Source: Acerihabitans sp047324305
GTDB taxonomy: Bacteria > Pseudomonadota > Gammaproteobacteria > Enterobacterales > Enterobacteriaceae
NCBI RefSeq assembly: GCF_047324305.1
Contig: NZ_CP178740.1
Span: 1,178,001 to 1,242,000, forward strand
Length of the DNA stretch: 64,000 nucleotides
Direction: 5' to 3'
Shown piece after piece: positions 10,677 through 20,384 of this stretch (its first letter is position 1; every line of letters begins with the position of its first letter). The notes under the pieces were generated by a model, which worked only from the letters and a program-made list of their open reading frames with translations, was not told the origin of the DNA and ran no database searches. A program made the position numbers and the translations under genes.

Positions 10677-11984
10677 TTAGCGGTTATTGACGCTGCGCCA
10701 AAAACCCGGCTGGGTCAGCGCCTGGCGCCGCATATGCTCCAGATTGTTGGTGCCGGGCAGGATAATCGCCTGCTGCAGCGCCTGCCAGTGTAAAATATAA
10801 GATAAAACCTTCTTAACCGGATAGGCGCCCGACAGCAGATGGAAAGCCATGATCCGCCGCTCCAGCCGCGGCAGCTGCTGCTGGTATTCCTCGTGGGACA
10901 TCACGCGGCCGAACGCCACTTTTAACTCGGCGGCGCAGCGCGACAGCATGATATCGGCAAAACGCTTAAAGGAGCCGTCCAGTTTCCGGCGCGCCTTATC
11001 ATCGAGACTGTCCCGCCAGCCGGCGAGAATCAGCCAACGGGTCAATGCCAGCTTACATTGCAGGTAAGCGGCGTCATAGCACAACCGCCGGGGATCGCTG
11101 TCCGGCGGTTGCAGCCGGTCGGTCACCTCCGCCAACCGGGCGCGCAGCTCGTTGGTGGCCTTGCGCGGGATCATATTGCCCATCACCACAAAGGTTTCCC
11201 GGATCAGCATAATGGCGGACAGGATGCTTTCCCGCGCCAGCGGAATGCCCTGCAGCCACAGTTCCTCATGGTATTGCCAATGGGCCAGCGCCAGGGACAG
11301 CGCCTCGCTCAACCCCTGCTCTACCGTCGCCTTGGGCGCGGGACGCAGCAACGGCAGGGCGCGGATTTCACGCGGCTCATTGCCCGCGGCCAGATGATAG
11401 CCGCGCGCGGCCTTGCTCAGGCTGCCCTGGCGCAGGCCGCCGTCGGCGCAAAGCGTGCCGGCCAGCGCCAGTAGGTCCGCGACGTTGCCGTGCATGATTT
11501 CCAGTTCCAGTTCGCAAATGTCCTCGCTCAGCTCACCCGCCACCACTTCGCCCTGATCAAACGCCACTTCTATCTCGCTGTCACCGTAGGTTATCAACCA
11601 CTTTTCACGCAGATAATCGGTACGAAACAGGGGTTGCAAGCGCTGCTGCAACGTCGCCACATCCATGTCCGGCGGCCAGATGTCGGCGGGCAACAGCGTA
11701 ATATCGATATCGGGGCCGGGTAGTGGAATATTATATTCCGGGTGCTGGTGCAGGCCGCCGACGATGGTGCCGGCGGTTTTAGCCGTCATTTCGTAACGTT
11801 CGTTATTGCCGCGTACGCGTAAACCCACGCCGTGCCGGCGCAGGTCAAGCCCGACGGTGTCAAAATAGATGTTAATCAGGCGCTGCGCTGCCGTATGACT
11901 GCCTCCGCAGGCGGATACACGCTCCGCCATGGACGCCACCGCATCGGGATGAACGATAAATTTTATTTCTATTTCTTCACTCAT
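10677..11984 (-). CDS. ygiF: Inorganic triphosphatase, CYTH-CHAD fusion
   Basis: The N-terminal CYTH domain begins with the triphosphate-tunnel signature EIEIKF at residues 3-8. The C-terminal CHAD domain, an alpha-helical module rich in conserved His and Arg, starts near residue 215. The E. coli homologue hydrolyses inorganic tripolyphosphate. The length of 435 residues matches (433). The gene lies just upstream of glnE, as in E. coli. Confidence 0.95.
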   Translation of the reverse strand: MSEEIEIKFIVHPDAVASMAERVSACGGSHTAAQRLINIYFDTVGLDLRRHGVGLRVRGNNERYEMTAKTAGTIVGGLHQHPEYNIPLPGPDIDITLLPADIWPPDMDVATLQQRLQPLFRTDYLREKWLITYGDSEIEVAFDQGEVVAGELSEDICELELEIMHGNVADLLALAGTLCADGGLRQGSLSKAARGYHLAAGNEPREIRALPLLRPAPKATVEQGLSEALSLALAHWQYHEELWLQGIPLARESILSAIMLIRETFVVMGNMIPRKATNELRARLAEVTDRLQPPDSDPRRLCYDAAYLQCKLALTRWLILAGWRDSLDDKARRKLDGSFKRFADIMLSRCAAELKVAFGRVMSHEEYQQQLPRLERRIMAFHLLSGAYPVKKVLSYILHWQALQQAIILPGTNNLEHMRRQALTQPGFWRSVNNR

Positions 11985-12402
11985 AGCTTCGGTTACACCA
12001 CTGGTTGCTCAACGAGCAGTTGCGGAACGACACCCGGCCCGGCGCCGTTTGTCACGGGGATGCCGCGCAGGTGTCGGGCTGAAGAACGTAATAATCGCCT
12101 TAATGCCGCTTATGGACAAGCACTGATATGATTTGAATGACAATTTATAACAAAAAATTAATGCGCTTAACGCGACATGCCGCCGTTTTTATCCATTACA
12201 ACGTTAATCGGCGCCGTAACGGATAAATTACCCGTTCAAGAGACCGGACATGGCCATTTAAATAACGCTATTGCATCTTTCCTCCCCTGGCCGGGGCCTT
12301 GCGCAGCCTGATAGTAAGATAGTTCCCATTTCTGTTTAAGCATTGCGTCGTCAAACTGAACCCACTACTATCGACCCACATTTGCCTGAAAACGACGGAA
12401 CT
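11985..12402. other. Divergent ygiF-ygiM intergenic region
   Basis: About 420 bp without a convincing gene. The half nearer ygiM is AT-rich and probably carries both outward promoters. Short open frames here lack ribosome sites and recognisable sequence. Confidence 0.6.
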
Positions 12403-13023
12403 ATGTACAAATTACGCCATATTTGCTTCGCGTTATTGAGTCTAGGCTTCGCCGCCAGCACTCATGCCGATGAGACGCGCTTTGTTTCCGATGAGCTCAT
12501 CACCTATATTCACAGCGGGCCGGGCAACCAGTACCGGATCGTCGGCACGCTGAATTCCGGAGAAGAAGTCACGCTGCTGAGCGTCAGCGAAGGCAACAAC
12601 TACGGCCAGATCAGGGATACCAAGGGCCGCACCGCCTGGATCCCGCTCGATCAGCTCAGCGACCAGCCCAGCCTGCGGGTCAAGGTGCCGGCGCTGGAGC
12701 AAAAGGTCCAGGACCTGACGCAAAAACTCAGCACCATCGACGCCAGCTGGAACCAACGCACCGCCGAAATGCAAAAGAAGGTCACCGAGAGCGACGGCAA
12801 TATCCAGACCCTGCGCGACGAAAACCAAAGCCTGAAAGATCAGCTGGTGGTGGCCAGGAAAAAGGTGGATGCCGTGGCGGTACAGCTTGATGATAAACAG
12901 CGCGCCATTATCATGCAGTGGTTCCTGTACGGCGGCGGCGTGGCCGGCGTCGGCCTGGTGCTTGGCCTGGTGCTGCCCCATCTGATCCCGCGCCGTAAAA
13001 AAGACAATCGCTGGATGAACTGA
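12403..13023 (+). CDS. ygiM: SH3-domain membrane protein YgiM (TIGR04211 family)
   Basis: The ATG at 12403 gives 206 residues, exactly the E. coli length, with a signal peptide (MYKLRHICFALLSLGFAASTHA). An SH3b domain at about residues 25-90 (HSGPGNQYRIVGTLNSGEEV) is followed by a coiled coil at 95-165 and a C-terminal membrane helix at about 172-192 ending in RRKKDNRW. The protein is probably anchored in the inner membrane with its SH3b domain in the periplasm. The exact role is not established. It is upstream of cca, as in E. coli. Confidence 0.93.
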   Translation: MYKLRHICFALLSLGFAASTHADETRFVSDELITYIHSGPGNQYRIVGTLNSGEEVTLLSVSEGNNYGQIRDTKGRTAWIPLDQLSDQPSLRVKVPALEQKVQDLTQKLSTIDASWNQRTAEMQKKVTESDGNIQTLRDENQSLKDQLVVARKKVDAVAVQLDDKQRAIIMQWFLYGGGVAGVGLVLGLVLPHLIPRRKKDNRWMN

Positions 13024-13133
13024 TCCCGCGGGTTTGCCTGTTGTCCTGGTGGTTTAACGTCGCCGCAATATTGCTGTTTACGCTAAGCGCGGTAAGCATG
13101 ATAACGAAGAGGTAATCAGCGTTGCGGATGCGA

Positions 13134-13143
13134 CTACACTTAA
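13134..13143 (+). promoter_or_regulatory. Candidate -10 element for cca
   Basis: CTACACTTAA, 37 bp before the cca ATG, matches the sigma-S-favoured extended -10. The same decamer recurs at 50939. A clear -35 hexamer is not visible. Confidence 0.4.
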
Positions 13144-13180
13144 CAGATGATGGCAGAACCGACATTGTCAGGAGTTCACA

Positions 13181-14434
13181 GTGAAAAAATATCTGGTCGG
13201 CGGCGCCGTCCGCGACGGATTATTGCAATTGCCGGTGCATGAGAAAGATTGGGTCATCGTGGGCGCCACTCCGGAGCAGTTGCTGGCGGAAGGCTATCAG
13301 CAGGTGGGCAAGGATTTCCCGGTATTCCTTCACCCGCGCACGCGCGAGGAGCATGCCCTGGCGCGTACCGAGCGCAAATCAGGACCAGGCTATACCGGCT
13401 TTACCGTCTATGCCGCGCCGGATGTTACGCTTGAGCAGGATCTGATGCGCCGGGATCTGACCATCAATGCCATCGCCCAGGATGAAGACGGCCGGCTGAT
13501 TGATCCCTATCACGGCGTGGCCGATATCGAGCAGCGGCTGTTGCGCCATGTCTCGGACGCGTTCGGCGAAGATCCGCTGCGCGTACTGCGCGTGGCGCGT
13601 TTCGCGGCGCGTTTTGCCCATCTTAATTTTCGCATCGCCCCGGAAACCCTGGCGCTGATGCGGCAAATGGCCGAGAATGGCGAACTGCCGTCCATCTCGC
13701 CGGAACGGGTGTGGACCGAGACCGAAAAAGCGCTCGCCACCCGCAACCCCCAGGTCTATTTCCAGGCGCTGCGCGATTGCGGCGCCCTGGCGGCGCTGTT
13801 CCCGGAAATTGATCGCCTGTTCGGCGTGCCGGCGCCCGCCAAATGGCATCCGGAAATCGACACCGGCATCCATACGCTGATGACGCTCTCGATGGCGGCG
13901 CAGCTTACGCCCGACGTCGCCGTGCGTTTCGCCACGCTGTGCCATGATGTGGGCAAGGGGCTGACCCCGCGTAACCTCTGGCCTCATCATCACGGCCACG
14001 GCCCGGCCGGCGTCAAGCTGGTCGAGACCCTGTGCGCCCGCATGCGGGTGCCCAACCACATTCGCGATCTGGCAAAAATCGTCGCCGAATACCATGATTT
14101 GATCCATACCGTAGATCGCCTCACCCCCAGGACCCTGATGAAGCTGTTCAGCGCCATCGACGTCTGGCGCAAGCCGGAGCGCCTGGAGCAGATGATCATC
14201 ACCAGCGAGTCCGACGCCCGGGGGCGCACCGGTTTTGAAAATAACCCTTATCCGCAGGGAGACTGCCTGCGCGAGGCATATCGAGCGGCGGCGGCGGTGA
14301 CCAATCGCGAGGTGATCGAGGCGGGGTTTACCGGCGCGGAAATCGGCGAGGAGATCCGCCGGCGCCGGCTGCAAGCGCTGGCGGACTGGAAGCAACGCCA
14401 GGAACAATCGCGCGCGGAGACTCTGCAGGACTAG
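13181..14434 (+). CDS. cca: Multifunctional CCA-adding tRNA nucleotidyltransferase
   Basis: This enzyme builds and repairs the CCA end of tRNAs. The N-terminal nucleotidyltransferase head has the GGAVRDGLL motif at residues 7-15 and the catalytic acidic pair in EKDW, followed by the RRDLTINAIA block. A C-terminal HD domain (LCHDVGKG near residue 252) gives the phosphatase and phosphodiesterase activities of the gammaproteobacterial form. The 417-residue length fits E. coli Cca (412). Confidence 0.98.
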   Translation: MKKYLVGGAVRDGLLQLPVHEKDWVIVGATPEQLLAEGYQQVGKDFPVFLHPRTREEHALARTERKSGPGYTGFTVYAAPDVTLEQDLMRRDLTINAIAQDEDGRLIDPYHGVADIEQRLLRHVSDAFGEDPLRVLRVARFAARFAHLNFRIAPETLALMRQMAENGELPSISPERVWTETEKALATRNPQVYFQALRDCGALAALFPEIDRLFGVPAPAKWHPEIDTGIHTLMTLSMAAQLTPDVAVRFATLCHDVGKGLTPRNLWPHHHGHGPAGVKLVETLCARMRVPNHIRDLAKIVAEYHDLIHTVDRLTPRTLMKLFSAIDVWRKPERLEQMIITSESDARGRTGFENNPYPQGDCLREAYRAAAAVTNREVIEAGFTGAEIGEEIRRRRLQALADWKQRQEQSRAETLQD

Positions 14435-14468
14435 TCCTCCTCCCCGCAGCCGGCCTTATCCTGACGAT

Positions 14469-14512
14469 AAACAACGCCCCGCCGGGCGCAAGACCGGCGG
14501 GGCGTTGTTTTG
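14469..14512. terminator. Bidirectional terminator between cca and uppP
   Basis: A strong stem of about 17 bp (AACAACGCCCCGCCGG with its complement) has A-rich and T-rich flanks, so it works in both directions. It lies between the convergent genes cca and uppP. Confidence 0.9.
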
Positions 14513-14542
14513 GCAAACGTTAGCGTAGCGGCGTCGCCGGCG

Positions 14543-15361
14543 CTACATCAGCACCCAGTACACCAGTCCCGCCAGGATAAAGCGGTAGATGGCGAAAGGC
14601 ACAAACGAGATACGCTTGATGATCTGCAGGAACAGCTTGATGGCTACCAGCGCCACGACAAAGGCGGTGACAAACCCCACGGCAAACATCGGGAAATCAT
14701 GCCAGGAAAGGAAAGGCAGGCTTTTATAGAGATCGAGGGCAGTCGCCCCCAGCATCATCGGCACCGCCAGGATAAAGGAAAACTCCGACGCCGCATAACG
14801 GCTCACACCCACCAGCAGGCCGCCGCTGATGGTGGCGCCTGACCGGGAAAACCCCGGCCACAGCGCCAGGCACTGGAAACAGCCGATCAAAAAAGCCTGC
14901 AGATAGGTGATATCATCAATGCCTGCGGCGCGTGGCACCTTCGGCTTCAGCCACTCGCCGGCCAGCAGCAGCACGCCGCCGACCACCAGGGCGAACATGA
15001 CGTATTTCGCCTCGAACAGCCCTTTGATTTGTTCATGGAACACCAGCCCCATCACCACCGCCGGTATCATGCCCAGCAGGATATGCCCCAGACGCAGGCG
15101 CCCGGTGCCGATGCCCTCGTGCGGCACCCGGCCGAAATGAATACCGATCAGGCCGAACAGCCGGCGCCAGAACATCACCACCACCGCCAGGATCGACCCC
15201 AACTGGATAATCACTTCAAAGGTTTTTGCCTTATCATCCGTAAAACCCAGCAATGTGCCGACCAGAATCATATGCCCCGTCGAGGAGACCGGCAAAAATT
15301 CGGTTAACCCTTCCACCACCCCAAGAATAAAAGCAATAAATACATCAGGCAGTCCTGTCAT
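14543..15361 (-). CDS. uppP: Undecaprenyl-diphosphatase (BacA/UppP)
   Basis: This polytopic inner-membrane phosphatase recycles undecaprenyl diphosphate for peptidoglycan and O-antigen synthesis, and overproduction is known to give bacitracin resistance. The signature GLTEFLPVSSTGHMIL is at residues 18-33 and a second PGFSRSGATI motif is near residue 170. The ATG at 15361 (start MTGLPDVFIAFILGVVEG) has a GAGGGG ribosome site. Open frame continues 18 codons further upstream without conservation. The 272 residues match E. coli (273). Confidence 0.97.
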   Translation of the reverse strand: MTGLPDVFIAFILGVVEGLTEFLPVSSTGHMILVGTLLGFTDDKAKTFEVIIQLGSILAVVVMFWRRLFGLIGIHFGRVPHEGIGTGRLRLGHILLGMIPAVVMGLVFHEQIKGLFEAKYVMFALVVGGVLLLAGEWLKPKVPRAAGIDDITYLQAFLIGCFQCLALWPGFSRSGATISGGLLVGVSRYAASEFSFILAVPMMLGATALDLYKSLPFLSWHDFPMFAVGFVTAFVVALVAIKLFLQIIKRISFVPFAIYRFILAGLVYWVLM

Positions 15362-15505
15362 ACAAAACGTTCCCCTCAAGCAACCGACAACAAAAAAGCG
15401 GCGGTTTGACGTCAAACCCAGCCGCTAAAACAACCCGGAAAATGAGACAAACATACGGTAAAAAGGTTTCCGCTGCATGAATTTTAGATTAAGAGTCATA
15501 AACTT

Positions 15506-15865
15506 TCAGACTTTTCGGTTACCGCGCTCGATTATCACGCCAACGCTTTTCGCCTGCGGCACCGCGCCCGGCTTGCTGAGTTTAATGCGCACCCAGGGCA
15601 GGTTAAAACGCTGGCGCAGCAGCCCGGCCACGTCTTCGGCCACCCGCTCGACCAGCGCAAACCTATTGCCCGCGACAAACGACAGCACCGCTTCGCTGAC
15701 ATCGGCGTAGCTCAGGCAGTCGGCCACGTCGTCGCTGCGCGCCGCGGGTCCGTTATCCCACCCCATCTCGATATCAAACACCAGCTTTTGCAGCCGGGTC
15801 TGCTCCCAGTCATATACGCCGATAACCGTCATCACCGTCAGCTGTTCTATAAATACAATGTCCAT
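15506..15865 (-). CDS. folB: Dihydroneopterin aldolase/epimerase
   Basis: This is a folate pathway enzyme that converts dihydroneopterin to 6-hydroxymethyl-dihydropterin. The conserved start MDIVFIEQL, GVYDWEQ, DCLSYADV, FALVERVAE and the C-terminal RIKLSKPGA are all present. The open frame extends 71 codons upstream across the plsY promoter, but the ATG at 15865 gives the 119-residue length of the family. It is divergent from plsY with about 105 bp between the starts. Confidence 0.97.
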   Translation of the reverse strand: MDIVFIEQLTVMTVIGVYDWEQTRLQKLVFDIEMGWDNGPAARSDDVADCLSYADVSEAVLSFVAGNRFALVERVAEDVAGLLRQRFNLPWVRIKLSKPGAVPQAKSVGVIIERGNRKV

Positions 15866-15970
15866 GCGCCATACCCGCTTTTTGTGGATGTTGGATACCA
15901 CTTCGAAAGGAATATGCGTATTATCCACACTCAGGCAAATAAAACGATGATTACGGGATGGAACTTGGTT

Positions 15971-16666
15971 ATGAATGCTATTGCGATTGGCATGATAATC
16001 TTCGCCTATCTTTGCGGCTCGGTGTCCAGCGCGATACTGATATGCAAACTCGCCCGTCTGCCCGATCCCCGCACCCACGGCTCAGGTAACCCTGGCGCCA
16101 CCAACGTGCTGCGTATCGGCGGCAGGACGGCGGCGGCGGGCGTTATGGTATTTGACGTACTCAAGGGCATGCTGCCGGTCTGGCTGGGCTACCATCTGGG
16201 GGTGCCGCCCTTCTACCTGGGGCTGATTGCCATCGCCGCCTGTATCGGACACATCTACCCGGTGTTCTTCCACTTCCAGGGCGGCAAAGGCGTCGCCACC
16301 GCGTTCGGCGCCATCGCGCCCATCGGCTGGGACCTGACCGGCCTGATGGCCGGCACCTGGCTGCTGACGGTACTGCTCAGCGGTTATTCGTCGCTGGGCG
16401 CCATTATCAGCGCGCTGATCGCGCCCTTTTACGTCTGGTGGTTTAAACCGCAGTTTACCTTCCCGGTGTCCATGCTGTCATGCCTGGTGCTGCTGCGCCA
16501 CCACGACAATATCCAGCGCCTGTGGCGCGGCCAGGAAAGCCGTATCTGGCGCAAGCGGCAAAAAGACAAAGATATCGACCGCCAGGAAGGCGCGCCGGAT
16601 AACAGGGACCCCGATCTGCGGGCCGGCACGCAAAACAACGCGCAGGACAGCCATAGGGACAGATAA
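15971..16666 (+). CDS. plsY: Glycerol-3-phosphate acyltransferase PlsY
   Basis: PlsY is an integral membrane enzyme that acylates glycerol 3-phosphate with acyl phosphate, the first step of phospholipid synthesis. The signatures SGNPGATNVLR, HIYPVFFHFQGGKGVAT and LLRHHDNIQRL are present, with about five membrane helices. The ATG at 15971 aligns with the E. coli start, and the upstream open frame overlaps folB antisense and is not conserved. The protein is 231 residues against 205 in E. coli: a hydrophilic Asp/Arg/Gln-rich tail of about 25 residues follows the usual end. Confidence 0.95.
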   Translation: MNAIAIGMIIFAYLCGSVSSAILICKLARLPDPRTHGSGNPGATNVLRIGGRTAAAGVMVFDVLKGMLPVWLGYHLGVPPFYLGLIAIAACIGHIYPVFFHFQGGKGVATAFGAIAPIGWDLTGLMAGTWLLTVLLSGYSSLGAIISALIAPFYVWWFKPQFTFPVSMLSCLVLLRHHDNIQRLWRGQESRIWRKRQKDKDIDRQEGAPDNRDPDLRAGTQNNAQDSHRDR

Positions 16667-16677
16667 CGCCCCCTCCC

Positions 16678-17691
16678 TTATACCGGCGTCAGTTCGGCCA
16701 GAGGCCAGCGCGGCCGCACGGTAATGCCTAAATCCGCATGAGCGCCGTTTTGCAGGCGCACCATGCCCGCATAGGCGATCATCGCGCCGTTATCGGTGCA
16801 AAATTCCGGACGGGCGTAAAACACGTTGCCGCCGCGTTTTTGCATCATCTCCGCCAGACGCGCGCGCAGGGTTTGGTTGGCGCTGACGCCGCCCGCTATC
16901 ACCAGCCGCGTCAGGCCGGTCTGATCCAGCGCGCGGCGGCATTTAATCGCCAGCGTATCCACCACCGCGTCCTCGAACGCCCGGGCAATGTCCGCCCGCG
17001 TCTGGTCGTCCTGCCCGTTGGCGCGAACGGTATTGGCGGCAAAGGTCTTCAGGCCGGAAAAACTGAAATCCAGCCCCGGGCGGTCGGTCATCGGACGCGG
17101 AAAGGTAAAACGCCCGGCCGTACCCTGGCGCGCCATTTTCGACAGCAGCGGGCCGCCGGGATAATCCAGTCCCAGCAGCTTGGCGGTTTTATCAAAGGCC
17201 TCGCCGGCCGCGTCGTCTATCGACTCGCCCAGCAGTTCATAGCGGCCGATGCCGGTCACGGCGATCAGCTGGGTATGGCCGCCCGACACCAGCAGCGCGG
17301 CGAAGGGAAACGCCGGCGGGTTATCTTCCAGCATCGGCGCCAGCAGATGGCCTTCCATATGATGCACCGCGATGGCCGGCACCTTCCAGGCATAGGCCAG
17401 GGCGCGTCCCACGGTGGCGCCCACCATCAGCGCGCCCACGAGGCCCGGGCCGGCGGTATAGGCCACGCCGTCGATATCCCGCGCCTCCAGCCCCGCCTCG
17501 CGCAGCGCGGCCTGGATCAATGGCACGGTTTTGCGCACATGATCGCGCGAGGCCAGTTCGGGCACCACGCCGCCGTAGTCGGCATGCAGCTTGACCTGGC
17601 TGTAAAGCTGGTTGGCCAGCAGCCCCGACCGCTCGTCGTAAATCGCCACGCCGGTTTCGTCGCAGGACGTCTCAATACCTAAAACTCGCAT
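16678..17691 (-). CDS. tsaD: tRNA N6-threonylcarbamoyladenosine transferase TsaD
   Basis: TsaD transfers the threonylcarbamoyl group onto A37 of ANN-decoding tRNAs, together with TsaB and TsaE. Its ASKHA ATPase fold carries the metal-binding pair H111-x3-H115 (HMEGH), SGGHTQL near residue 136 and the C-terminal GGVSANQTLR and FCTDNGAMIAYAG motifs. The 337 residues equal the E. coli length. It is divergent from rpsU, the usual arrangement. Confidence 0.98.
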   Translation of the reverse strand: MRVLGIETSCDETGVAIYDERSGLLANQLYSQVKLHADYGGVVPELASRDHVRKTVPLIQAALREAGLEARDIDGVAYTAGPGLVGALMVGATVGRALAYAWKVPAIAVHHMEGHLLAPMLEDNPPAFPFAALLVSGGHTQLIAVTGIGRYELLGESIDDAAGEAFDKTAKLLGLDYPGGPLLSKMARQGTAGRFTFPRPMTDRPGLDFSFSGLKTFAANTVRANGQDDQTRADIARAFEDAVVDTLAIKCRRALDQTGLTRLVIAGGVSANQTLRARLAEMMQKRGGNVFYARPEFCTDNGAMIAYAGMVRLQNGAHADLGITVRPRWPLAELTPV

Positions 17692-18357
<666 letters not shown>

Positions 18358-18416
18358 TTTTTCGGGGTGAAAACCCCAACCGCGTGATTAATCCGCAGAC
18401 TTAGCAGTTGCATACG

Positions 18417-18452
18417 AAGGCCGTGCGATCCGGAAGGATTGCGCGGCTTGTT
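18417..18452 (+). terminator. Internal leaky terminator between rpsU and dnaG
   Basis: AAGGCCGTGCGATCC pairs with GGATTGCGCGGCTT around a GGAA loop, followed by the weak T-rich run TTCTCGTTT. It corresponds in place and shape to terminator T1 of the E. coli operon, which lets only part of the transcripts through to dnaG. Confidence 0.75.
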
Positions 18453-18481
18453 CTCGTTTATAGGCTAACCAATCAGGGCTT

Positions 18482-20230
18482 ATGGCTGGACGAATCCCAC
18501 GCGTATTTATCAACGACTTGTTGGCTCGCACCGATATCATCGACCTGATCGACGCTCGGGTGAAGCTGAAAAAACAAGGCAAGAATTATCACGCTTGTTG
18601 TCCGTTTCACCATGAAAAAACCCCGTCGTTTACCGTCAATGGCGAGAAGCAGTTTTACCATTGTTTCGGATGCGGCGCCCATGGCAATGCCATCGATTTC
18701 CTGATGAATTACGACCGGCTTGAGTTTGTCGAATCCATCGAGGAACTCGCCACCATGCACGGCCTTGAAGTGCCGTCCGAGACGGGCGCCGGTCCCAACC
18801 AGCAGGAACGCCACCAGCGTCAGAGCCTCTACCAGGTGATGGAGAAGCTTAGCGACTACTATTTGCAGGCGCTGCAGCAGCCCGCCGCCGCGCCGGCGCA
18901 CCAGTACCTGGACAAGCGGGGGCTGAGCGCGGAGATCATCAGCCATTTCGCCATCGGCTACGCGCCGCCCGGCTGGGACAACGTGTTAAAACGCTTTGGC
19001 CGCTCGGCGGACGATCGCACGGCATTGAACGATGCCGGAATGCTGGTGACTAACGATCAGGGACGGGTTTATGATCGCTTTCGCGAGCGCGTCATGTTCC
19101 CGATCCGCGACCGGCGCGGGCGGGTTATCGCCTTTGGCGGGCGCATCCTTGGCGACGGCCAGCCGAAGTACCTGAACTCGCCGGAAACCGAGATTTTTCA
19201 TAAAGGCCGCCAGCTGTACGGGCTTTATGAAGCGCAGCAGAAGCACCCGGCGCTGTCGCGCCTGCTGGTGGTGGAAGGCTATATGGACGTGGTGGCCCTG
19301 GCGCAGTTCGGCATTGATTATGCCGTCGCCTCGCTCGGCACCGCCACCACCGCCGAGCATATCCAGCTGCTCTACCGCGCCACGGATCAGGTCATCTGCT
19401 GCTACGACGGCGACCGCGCGGGCCGGGAAGCCGCCTGGCGCGCGCTGGAAACGGCCCTGCCCTATTTAAACGACGGGCGCCAGCTGCGGTTTATGTTCCT
19501 GCCGGACGGGGAAGATCCCGATACCCTGGTGCGCCAGATTGGCAAAGAGGCCTTTGAGCAGCGCATGGAACAGGCGCAGCCGCTATCGGTTTTTTTGTTC
19601 GAGACGCTGATGCCGCAGGTGGATTTAAGCAGCCCGGACGGCCGCGCCAAGCTCAGCACCCTGGCGCTGCCGCTGATAAGCCAGGTGCCCGGGGAAACGC
19701 TGCGCATGTACCTGCGCCAGCAATTGGGTAATAAATTGGGCATTTTGGACGATAACCAATTGGAAAAGCTGCTGCCGAAGCAGGCGGGCAATACAAATAT
19801 TTCGCCGCAACCCCGGATAAAACGCACAACCATGCGTATACTTATAGGATTGCTGGTGCAAAACCCGCGCCTGTCGGCCCTTATCCCGTCCTTACAGGGA
19901 TTGGAGCAGGCGAATCAACCGGGTGTGCCGCTGTTTATTGAATTAGTCCAGACCTGCCAGGCGCAGCCGGGCCTGACCACGGGGCAGCTGCTGGAGCTGT
20001 ACCGGGATAATAAATCCAGCCCGCAGCTTGAAACGCTGGCGATTTGGAACCACATGATCATAGAGGATATGATCGAAGCGACGTTTGTCGATACCCTGAC
20101 GAGCCTTTATGACTCCATACTGGAACAACGTCAGGAAGAGCTGATAGCGCGCGATAGAACGCACGGATTGACGACCGAAGAACGAAAAGAGCTTTGGTCA
20201 CTGAATATGGCTCTGGCCAAAAAGACATGA
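18482..20230 (+). CDS. dnaG: DNA primase
   Basis: DnaG makes RNA primers for replication. The N-terminal zinc-binding domain has ligands C40, H43, C61 and C64. The RNA polymerase/TOPRIM core carries EGYMDVVAL near residue 265 and the acidic CYDGDRAGR motif near residue 308. A C-terminal DnaB helicase-binding domain follows from about residue 435. The length of 582 residues matches E. coli (581). It is the middle gene of the macromolecular synthesis operon. Confidence 0.99.
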   Translation: MAGRIPRVFINDLLARTDIIDLIDARVKLKKQGKNYHACCPFHHEKTPSFTVNGEKQFYHCFGCGAHGNAIDFLMNYDRLEFVESIEELATMHGLEVPSETGAGPNQQERHQRQSLYQVMEKLSDYYLQALQQPAAAPAHQYLDKRGLSAEIISHFAIGYAPPGWDNVLKRFGRSADDRTALNDAGMLVTNDQGRVYDRFRERVMFPIRDRRGRVIAFGGRILGDGQPKYLNSPETEIFHKGRQLYGLYEAQQKHPALSRLLVVEGYMDVVALAQFGIDYAVASLGTATTAEHIQLLYRATDQVICCYDGDRAGREAAWRALETALPYLNDGRQLRFMFLPDGEDPDTLVRQIGKEAFEQRMEQAQPLSVFLFETLMPQVDLSSPDGRAKLSTLALPLISQVPGETLRMYLRQQLGNKLGILDDNQLEKLLPKQAGNTNISPQPRIKRTTMRILIGLLVQNPRLSALIPSLQGLEQANQPGVPLFIELVQTCQAQPGLTTGQLLELYRDNKSSPQLETLAIWNHMIIEDMIEATFVDTLTSLYDSILEQRQEELIARDRTHGLTTEERKELWSLNMALAKKT

Positions 20231-20384
20231 ATGACACCGAGGCTTAATTGCCTATAAATGGCAGGGCAATGCCCTGTGCGATGCCGTATTGGGCTGCGGC
20301 GTTAAACAAAGGCCTGCACTCTTGTTGGTGATGAAATTTCACCGACCAACACCGAATTATAATCTGAAGTGTGGATACCGTCTT

